Assembly (NCBI GenBank): GCA_002726205.1
Contig: PBSL01000015.1
Coordinates: 54,537 to 93,064 of the forward strand
Length of the DNA stretch: 38,528 nucleotides
From: Planctomycetaceae bacterium
Lineage (GTDB): Bacteria > Planctomycetota > Planctomycetia > Planctomycetales > Planctomycetaceae
Reading direction: 5' to 3'
The translations under genes and the position numbers were made by a program. The notes below the pieces were generated by a model. The model ran no database searches. It was not told the origin of the DNA and saw only the letters and a list, made by a program, of their open reading frames with translations. This document shows, piece by piece, positions 32,949 to 38,528 of the stretch. Each line of letters opens with the position of its first letter. Position 1 is the first letter of the stretch.

Positions 32949-34538
32949 ATGATCATCGCCTTTCGATCCCCCCGGCGGCTGTTGACCCTCTCGACCCTGC
33001 TGAGCCTGGTGCTGGCGGTTTCTGCTTCGGCGGCCGGTCTCTCGGCCGTGGTGACGCAGGAGGTTCGTCCGGTATTGGTACGAAACGCCCACAACCGATT
33101 GTTCCGGCTGACGGTGACCGCAGAAAAGCCTTACGCGAACATCAGGTCCTTGACCATTTCGTTGTCCGGCACCGATGACCGTGACGACATCGATGTGCTC
33201 GAGGTGTTTCACAGCAAGGGAGGGGGATTTGAGACCCTGGCCCGGTTCGGCGATGCGACGCGGCCCGGCGGCAAGTCGGTGACGATTGCCGGTCACGCCC
33301 GGCTGGAGAAAGGCGAAAACCACTTCTGGGTCTCGTGTCGTCTCGAGTCGGATGCCAGCCTCGACCACAAGATCGACGGCAGCTGCGTGCGGATCGACAC
33401 GTCCGCGGGTCGGGTGCGACCGGTCGACAAGAGCAAGGGATTGCGGCTGAGGATTGGATTGGCTCTTCGCAAGCACTTTGACGACGGTGTCCACACCTAC
33501 CGGATCGCTGCCCTGGCCACGACCCGCCGCCGAACGCTGTTGTGTGCCTACGACATGCGGAGGCGGAAAGGGAGAGACCTGCAGGAGGACATCGACATTG
33601 GCCTGATGCGGAGTGTCGACGGTGGCCAGACCTGGGAGCCCCAGCGAGTGATCATGGACATGGGCAACTGGGGCGGTCACCCGCAGCACCTCAACGGCTG
33701 CAGTGATCCCGGTCTGATTGTTGATCCGGCCACCGGCCAGGTCTGGTGTTTCGCCGTGTGGATGGTCGGCAAAGAGGGCAAGCATCAGTGGGACAAGGAT
33801 GGTTCGGAGAAAGGTTGGGAGATCGGCAAGAGTGCCCAGATGCTGATGGTGACCAGCACCGACGATGGCCGAACCTGGAGCAAGCCGCAGAACATGACCC
33901 GCACCTGGAAGAAGCGGGACTGGGTTCTGTTTGCGCCCTCGCCGCAGCAGGGCATCGCCCTGGCCGACGGGACGCTGGTGATGCCCACCCAGGGCCGTGA
34001 CGAGAACGACAAGTTCTTCTCGAACCTGCTGGTCAGCCGCGACCACGGTAAGACCTGGGCCGTCAGTGCCAAGGCGTCGCTGGGAAACACCGAGTGCCAG
34101 GCCGTCCAGCTCGGCGATGGCTCGATCATGCTCAACAGCCGGACCGAGAGTCCGACGAAGTTCCGCACGGTGTCGGTCACCCGCGACCTGGGAAGGAGCT
34201 GGACACAGCACCCGACCAATCGCAAGACGCTGATTGAACCCAATTGCAACGGCAGCCTGTACCGGTTCGACTTTCGACAGAACGGCCGCGATCGCTACGT
34301 GCTGTTGTTCGCCAATCCCTATTCGCAGACCGGCCGCGATCATCATTCGATTCGCACCAGTTTCGACGACGGCATGACCTGGCCGCACCGCCTGCTGCTG
34401 GACGTGGGACGCGGTGCGGGTTACCCGAGCCTGTCGCGGGTGGACCGGGACCATGTTGGCCTGGTCTACGAGGGCAGTGGGGCGAAACTGGTGTTCGAAC
34501 GCCTGTCGCTACGGGAACTGGTCGGTTCCCGCAGGTGA
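32949..34538 (+). CDS. Exported sialidase (GH33-like) with N-terminal BNR-associated domain
   Basis: This protein has 529 residues. ATG 32949 opens a signal peptide (RRLLTLSTLLSLVLAVSASAAG). Residues about 30-160 form the beta-sandwich domain that precedes many bacterial sialidase propellers (BNR-assoc-N type; NRLFRLTVTA, SLTISLSGTDD). The propeller starts with YRIAAL at 184-189, matching the F/Y-R-I-P motif that supplies one catalytic arginine, though the Pro is Ala. Five Asp boxes follow: SVDGGQTW (222-229), STDDGRTW, SRDHGKTW, TRDLGRSW and SFDDGMTW. The protein resembles GH33 sialidases better than the 12665-14311 protein does, so release of terminal sialic acid outside the cell is plausible. 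The gene follows the duplicated-domain gene by 115 bases on the same strand. Confidence 0.88.
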   Translation: MIIAFRSPRRLLTLSTLLSLVLAVSASAAGLSAVVTQEVRPVLVRNAHNRLFRLTVTAEKPYANIRSLTISLSGTDDRDDIDVLEVFHSKGGGFETLARFGDATRPGGKSVTIAGHARLEKGENHFWVSCRLESDASLDHKIDGSCVRIDTSAGRVRPVDKSKGLRLRIGLALRKHFDDGVHTYRIAALATTRRRTLLCAYDMRRRKGRDLQEDIDIGLMRSVDGGQTWEPQRVIMDMGNWGGHPQHLNGCSDPGLIVDPATGQVWCFAVWMVGKEGKHQWDKDGSEKGWEIGKSAQMLMVTSTDDGRTWSKPQNMTRTWKKRDWVLFAPSPQQGIALADGTLVMPTQGRDENDKFFSNLLVSRDHGKTWAVSAKASLGNTECQAVQLGDGSIMLNSRTESPTKFRTVSVTRDLGRSWTQHPTNRKTLIEPNCNGSLYRFDFRQNGRDRYVLLFANPYSQTGRDHHSIRTSFDDGMTWPHRLLLDVGRGAGYPSLSRVDRDHVGLVYEGSGAKLVFERLSLRELVGSRR

Positions 34539-34552
34539 CCAGCCAGCCAAGG

Positions 34553-34588
34553 AAAAACCGAGTGGCCACCAGTCCGCCTGGTGACCAC
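34553..34588 (-). terminator. Intrinsic terminator of the RTX gene
   Basis: An 11-bp stem with one mismatch (34562-34572 with 34578-34588, loop tccgc) is followed on the minus strand by CTCGG then TTTTT at 34557-34553. It sits between the convergent sialidase and RTX genes. Confidence 0.5.
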
Positions 34589-34620
34589 CCGGTACGGTCC
34601 CGGTTCCGGTCGAAGAGGGG

Positions 34621-36600
34621 CTAGGGGAGAAGCAGGTCGAGTCCCGGTCCGCCGAAGAGCAGATCGATCCCGGGTCCGCCAACCAGGATGTCGTTGCCGG
34701 CGTCGCCGGACATCGTATCGTTGCCGGCCTGGCCGAACATCAGGTCGTTGCCGTCGCCGCCTCGCATGCGGTCATTGCCGTCGCCACCGAACATCAGGTC
34801 TCTTCCCGCCTGGCCGTCCATCATGTCATGGCCGGCACCGCCTGACATCACGTCGTTGCCGTCACCACCTCGCATCCAGTCATTGCCGGCGTCGCCGCTG
34901 ATCCGGTCGTGGCCGGAACCACCGTCGAGGTAATCGTTGCCGTCTCCACCTCGCAACCGGTCGTTGTCGAGGCCGCCGAAGAGAACATCGTTACCGTGCC
35001 CACCGTCGAGGTGGTCGCGGCCGCTGTTGCCGGCAAGGAAATCATTGCCGTTGCCACCCTGCAGGAAGTCGTTGCCGAAGCCCCCGGTCATCATGTCCCG
35101 GCCGTTGCCGCCGAACATCCAGTCGTTGCCCGAGTCGCCGAACAGGCGATCGTCGCCGTCGTTGCCCAGCAGGATGTCGTTGCCCGATTCGCCACGCATC
35201 GTGTCGTCGCCGTCGTTGCCGACGATCAGGTCCGAGTCACCGTTGCCGTTGAGGTAATCAGCGCCGGCTCCGCCGAAGATCCAGTCGTGTCCGCGGCCAC
35301 CACTGATGTTGTCGTCGCCATCTTCACCGAACAACCGGTCGTTGCCCGAGCCGCCTTCGATCACGTCGTCACCTTCGCCGCCGCGAACCATCACGCTGGT
35401 CATCACCGATCCGCTGATTTCGACCAGATCATCCCCGACGCTCGAGTCGATCAGGATCAACCCTTCGGTATCAACACCCTGAGTGATCGTGTAACTGTCG
35501 CTGCGGATCAGGGTGGTCAAGGCACTGTCGAAGTAGGCGTCGATCTGGACCTGGGTGACACCTCCGCCAAGATCGGTCAGTTGGATGATGTCGTGGGCCC
35601 CGGTTCCGGTCACGTAGGCGAAGTCGGGAACCCCATCGTGATCACTGTCTCGCAGCCCGATGTCAGGGTCGCTGGCCAGGGTCTCGTAGTTGTTGACCAG
35701 TGTGCCGCTGCCGTTCAACTGCAGGTCGAATCGTGTGACGATGTTGTTGGTTTCGCGGGTGATCGATCCGTGTCGGATTGTGTCGCCGCTGGAGAGTAAC
35801 TGCTCCTGGGCCGTCAGCCCCTTGGTGTGGTAAAGCCCGAAGGTGTGCATTGCCTCGTGTACCATCGTGTAGGCAACACGATGGGCCAGGTTCTCGTTGA
35901 ATTCGTCGGTACCCGCCACGCCCGAGGTGGCTCCGACGATCGTATCGGTGAAGGTCAGCGTGGCCTCGTCGTGATTGTTGCCCGTGCCGCTGAAGAGATC
36001 TTCGCCGGCGGCGAGGCCGTACAGGCCGCTGGCCGAACCGATCAGGCCACCGGCAGCAAGAACGTCGGGTGAGGAGAGTTCCATCACGAAATTGTAGACG
36101 TCGTTTTCGCCGTAACCGTCGAATCCGGGCATGCCCGTGTCGTTGCCCTGCAGGGTGTTGACGACGTCCAGCAGGCTGGCCGAACCGATCGCGATCACGT
36201 CGATGTCGAACGGGGCGAGTTCGCGTTCGACGATCGGCAGCACGGCATTCTGCAGGGCCACCGCATCATTGACGTCAATCACGGCATCGCCGTTGTAGTC
36301 GTATTGGACCGAGTTGAAATCGAGTTGGTCCGAGTCTGCCAGCCCGGCATGGCCCTCCAGGTCCGAGCCGGTGCCGTACCCGCTGGTTCCGGTCCCGTCG
36401 ATTTCCCGAAACTCCTCGACTGTCGCCGACATGCCTGCGGCAGGAAGGGCCGTACCGAAGTCGAGGTAGAAGGCGGTGGTCAGCAGGGTGCGAGATTCCA
36501 GTGACTCGATGGAAACGACACCCCGGCGTGCCCGTCGCGGACGGGGGCGATGGGATGAGGTCAGGCGTGTGAGAAATGACTTCCAACTGGTGAATTTCAT
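34621..36600 (-). CDS. RTX protein with metzincin-type zinc motif and LEPR-XLL-like leader
   Basis: This protein has 659 residues from ATG 36600, with GAGGAA upstream. The basic N-terminus has SLESRTLL at 33-40, the planctomycete LEPR-XLL-type export leader, in place of a normal signal peptide. Residues 99-113 carry a dockerin/EF-hand-like loop (DYNGDAVIDVND). HEAMHTFGLYH at 248-258 is a full HExxHxxGxxH zinc motif, suggesting a secreted metalloprotease; no Met-turn methionine follows before M400, so activity is uncertain. DSDHDGVPD at 318-326 is another calcium loop. Residues 407-658 are 28 uninterrupted RTX nonapeptides, expected to form a calcium beta-roll. The overall layout recalls serralysins. 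A type I secretion gene is not in the window. It may be a cell-surface or secreted protein. Confidence 0.86.
   Translation of the reverse strand: MKFTSWKSFLTRLTSSHRPRPRRARRGVVSIESLESRTLLTTAFYLDFGTALPAAGMSATVEEFREIDGTGTSGYGTGSDLEGHAGLADSDQLDFNSVQYDYNGDAVIDVNDAVALQNAVLPIVERELAPFDIDVIAIGSASLLDVVNTLQGNDTGMPGFDGYGENDVYNFVMELSSPDVLAAGGLIGSASGLYGLAAGEDLFSGTGNNHDEATLTFTDTIVGATSGVAGTDEFNENLAHRVAYTMVHEAMHTFGLYHTKGLTAQEQLLSSGDTIRHGSITRETNNIVTRFDLQLNGSGTLVNNYETLASDPDIGLRDSDHDGVPDFAYVTGTGAHDIIQLTDLGGGVTQVQIDAYFDSALTTLIRSDSYTITQGVDTEGLILIDSSVGDDLVEISGSVMTSVMVRGGEGDDVIEGGSGNDRLFGEDGDDNISGGRGHDWIFGGAGADYLNGNGDSDLIVGNDGDDTMRGESGNDILLGNDGDDRLFGDSGNDWMFGGNGRDMMTGGFGNDFLQGGNGNDFLAGNSGRDHLDGGHGNDVLFGGLDNDRLRGGDGNDYLDGGSGHDRISGDAGNDWMRGGDGNDVMSGGAGHDMMDGQAGRDLMFGGDGNDRMRGGDGNDLMFGQAGNDTMSGDAGNDILVGGPGIDLLFGGPGLDLLLP
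34624..35382 (-). repeat. 28 tandem RTX nonapeptide repeats (27-bp units)
   Basis: The C-terminal 253 codons of the RTX gene are 28 contiguous nine-residue units of the form GGxGxDxUx (for example GGDGNDRMR, GGSGNDRLF), plus one final residue. The DNA is degenerate between units, so this looks ancient and not freshly expanded. Each pair of turns would bind calcium. Confidence 0.93.
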
Positions 36601-36854
36601 CGTGTGTTCCTCGTCTTGATTCGGTGAACAGGTTTGTCTGGGCCGCCTGTTGTGGCGGGATCCGTGTCCTGTTTGACGAGGAACGTCCGGGGGGCCGTGT
36701 GTGACGCGTGTTTTTTCGGAATCGGGTGTTTTTGTCGTTTTGCCCGGATTTCCTGGTTGCCAATTCAGTAGCCAGTGGAAAAAAGAGAACGCAACCGGCT
36801 TCCTGGGGAAGATCGGTTGCGTTGGGCCTGCAACGGGCAAGTGAAGTGTGGGAC
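36601..36854. other. Intergenic region between the TPR and RTX genes
   Basis: This 254-base gap holds an intrinsic terminator for the TPR gene (36779-36821) and should hold the RTX gene promoter. No clear promoter boxes were found, and no small gene. Confidence 0.45.
36779..36821 (-). terminator. Strong intrinsic terminator of the TPR gene
   Basis: An 8-bp stem CGCAACCG/CGGTTGCG (36790-36797 and 36814-36821) continues into an inner 5-bp stem (cttcc/ggaag). On the minus strand it is followed by TTCTC then T6 (36784-36779). It lies 33 bases after the TPR stop. Confidence 0.82.
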
Positions 36855-38528
36855 TCAGGTCGCCGGGCCATCCGGGTTGGCAGACTGGGCCAGCAGCGAT
36901 TCGGCCGTGGATCGCAGCGAGCAACACTTCGCGGGTTTGCGTCGGTCGATGTCAATCGCCTCGCGGAGGTGTGACATCGCCTGGGAACGTTGATCGGTGT
37001 GCATGAGAATTCGACCGTGCTCGACAAGCGACGAGGCCAGCTGGTGGGAATCGTCGCTGTAGACCTCGCGATGCAGTCGAACTGATTCCTCGGCCGGTGA
37101 TCTTGCCTCTTGCCATTTCCCCTGTCGGATGAGACTGGTTACCAGGTTGCGGAGTGTCCACAGCGTCGACGGGTGGCGGTCGCCAAACCGTCGACGTCTG
37201 GCCGCGAGGACACCGACGAGCAATTCACTCGCTTCGGCCGGTTGCCCGTTCGCGCTGAGACACCGTGCCAGTGCGTGCTGGGTCAGGACGGTGTCGGCGT
37301 GTTCGGCCCCCCGTACGGATTTCTGCAACTGCCAGGTTGAACGCAGTTGTGCCTCGGCCTCGGGAAGCCGGCGTAGTTTCAGCAGTGTGCGGCCGAGATT
37401 GCCCTGGGTTTTCAGTGTCGAGGGGTGGTTGGTGTCGAGCACCCTGCGGCGGATGGCAAGTACTTGCTCGTTGAGTTGACGCGACTTCTCGAACTGTCCC
37501 TGGCGATAGTGAGCATTGGCCAGGTTGTGCAGGGTGTTGAGGGTCAAAGGGTGTTCGGGACCCAGCGTCTTGGTCTTGATCTGCAGCGTGCGTTCATACA
37601 GCAGCTGTGCCTGGGCGTGTTGTTGCTTCAGGCTGAGCAGTTGGGCCAGGTTGTGCGTCGCCGACAGTGTGTCGGGGTGATCTTCTCCGAGAGTCTTTCG
37701 GCGGAGGGCAAGGGTCTTGTGGCTGATGGTGAGGGCTTCGTCGGTTCGGCCCAGTCCCTTCAGGCACAGGGCCAGGTTGTTTGCGGCCTTGAGCGTGTCG
37801 GAGTGTTCGTGACCATGGGTTCGTACGCGATCAACGAGAATTCGTTGAAAGTGCTCCAGCGACTCGGCATGGCGCCCCATTCTCAACAGGCACAGTGCCA
37901 GATTGTGTTGAGCCATCAGGACCTGGCGTTCCTGAGCCGAACAATTCTCGTGCAGACCTTCGAAGGCGGCCTGGTGCAACTGCAGTGCCTGGGCATAACG
38001 GCCCTGGTTGCCAATCGCGGTGGCCAACAGCGACGTGGCCACCAGGGTATCGGGATCGTCGGGACCGAGTGTCTCGCGGCGGCGGTTGACTGCAATCGTC
38101 AGCTGGTCGATGGCACGGGTGTGCAGTCCGATCACGTTGTACGACTCTCCCAGCGACAGGTGGATGCTGGCGGCGGTACGTGGCTGGTCGGCAAACACGT
38201 GGCTGACGCGGGCCGCGGTGTGATCCAGCACCGACCGCACCGTCAGCGGTCGCCCGCGACGCCGTCCGGGCCAGAGGTCGTGGATCATGTCGGAGATCAG
38301 GAATCGCGTGAGTGTCTCGGCTCGATTGGCATCGTGCTGGGCCTGTTGTTTCAGTTCACGTGCCTTCGAATGGGCCTCGCGTTCCCTTTCGAAACCCACC
38401 TGCTTGGCACGCACGGCCATCTCCCGGGCTTGGACCAGGGCCTGGGCCTTGTGTGCCTGGCGGCGGAAATGATCGGCTGCGACCACTGAGCCGGCAGCCA
38501 GGAAAATCAACAGCATGGCGGCCAGTGC
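36855..38528 (-). CDS. Tetratricopeptide-repeat protein, C-terminal part (probable kinase-TPR protein, cut by window edge)
   Basis: At least 557 codons are present and the frame is still open at the right edge (ALAA before the first in-window Met), so the N-terminus is missing. The visible part starts with one transmembrane helix (MLLIFLAAGSVVAA), then a charged helical stretch rich in Arg, Glu and Gln (AREMAVRAKQVGFEREREAH), then about ten 42-residue TPR units of the kinesin-light-chain type, with recurring phrases LGPDDPDTL, LGEDHPDTL, LGPEHPLTL and FGDRHPSTL. In planctomycetes this layout usually follows an N-terminal Ser/Thr protein kinase domain, with the TPR part outside the membrane. 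That is inference, since the kinase would lie beyond 38528. The TPRs likely bind partner proteins. A strong terminator follows the stop. Confidence 0.82.
   Translation of the reverse strand, partial: ALAAMLLIFLAAGSVVAADHFRRQAHKAQALVQAREMAVRAKQVGFEREREAHSKARELKQQAQHDANRAETLTRFLISDMIHDLWPGRRRGRPLTVRSVLDHTAARVSHVFADQPRTAASIHLSLGESYNVIGLHTRAIDQLTIAVNRRRETLGPDDPDTLVATSLLATAIGNQGRYAQALQLHQAAFEGLHENCSAQERQVLMAQHNLALCLLRMGRHAESLEHFQRILVDRVRTHGHEHSDTLKAANNLALCLKGLGRTDEALTISHKTLALRRKTLGEDHPDTLSATHNLAQLLSLKQQHAQAQLLYERTLQIKTKTLGPEHPLTLNTLHNLANAHYRQGQFEKSRQLNEQVLAIRRRVLDTNHPSTLKTQGNLGRTLLKLRRLPEAEAQLRSTWQLQKSVRGAEHADTVLTQHALARCLSANGQPAEASELLVGVLAARRRRFGDRHPSTLWTLRNLVTSLIRQGKWQEARSPAEESVRLHREVYSDDSHQLASSLVEHGRILMHTDQRSQAMSHLREAIDIDRRKPAKCCSLRSTAESLLAQSANPDGPAT

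Noticed and set aside
32892-34454. 520-codon open frame on the minus strand
   Set aside because: It is antisense to the sialidase gene with its signal peptide and five Asp boxes. It shows no domain of its own.
34624-35382. CRISPR array or satellite repeat
   Set aside because: The 27-bp periodicity is protein-coding (RTX nonapeptides) and units vary at the DNA level. There are no spacers.
34909-35799. 296-codon valine- and alanine-rich open frame on the plus strand
   Set aside because: It is the antisense reading of the 27-bp RTX units, so its repetitive look is inherited from the real gene.

Overview
The window is GC-rich bacterial DNA with the protein repertoire of a Planctomycetota genome, most likely class Planctomycetia. 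The reasons are six DUF1501 proteins with Tat-like leaders, three DUF1549/DUF1553 proteins (one with a fused planctomycete cytochrome c domain), a Pirellula-type haem-binding dehydrogenase, a LEPR-XLL-like export leader on an RTX protein, and the TPR half of what looks like a membrane-anchored kinase. This assignment rests on recognised families, not on a marker gene. I see no rRNA, tRNA, CRISPR array, transposase or integrase. No gene-free gap exceeds 300 bases.

Layout. 1-1585 (minus): a sodium/solute symporter followed by the N-terminus of an N-carbamoylase-like amidohydrolase that runs off the left edge. 1856-10756 (plus): an exported GH32/43-like propeller protein, then a probable operon of a propeller/HEAT/cytochrome c dehydrogenase, a DUF1549/DUF1553 protein, a DUF1501 protein and a WD40 protein. 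10753-12509 (minus): a glutathione peroxidase and an M19 dipeptidase. 12665-15812 (minus): DUF1501 plus exo-sialidase. 15978-19464 (plus): a DUF1549/DUF1553 plus DUF1501 pair. 19481-20857 (minus): another DUF1501. 21071-22054 (plus): a Gfo/Idh/MocA oxidoreductase. 22077-27652 (minus): a PSD1-DUF1549-DUF1553 protein followed by two DUF1501 genes. 27907-30642 (plus): a LamG/DUF4838 glycoside-hydrolase-like protein. 30688-31740 (minus): an SMP-30/gluconolactonase-like protein. 31934-32833 (plus): an unrecognised protein built from two copies of one domain. 32949-34538 (plus): a second sialidase. 34621-36600 (minus): an RTX protein with a metzincin-type zinc motif. 36855-38528 (minus): a TPR protein cut by the right edge.

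The clearest find is the glutathione peroxidase at 11940-12509. Its reading frame is open except for one TGA exactly at the catalytic (seleno)cysteine position, inside the motif NLASQ-U-GLTPQY. A perfect small hairpin starts 17 nt after that TGA, where a bacterial SECIS is expected. The gene therefore reads as a selenoprotein and would be split or lost by an annotator that treats TGA as stop.

Most of the other genes fit an exported glycan-handling lifestyle: sialidases, a DUF4838 enzyme, GH32/43-like and SMP-30-like propellers, an oxidoreductase, and cytochrome/DUF1501 modules of unknown biochemical role. Most carry Sec or Tat-like leaders. Functions given for the DUF families are family assignments only.
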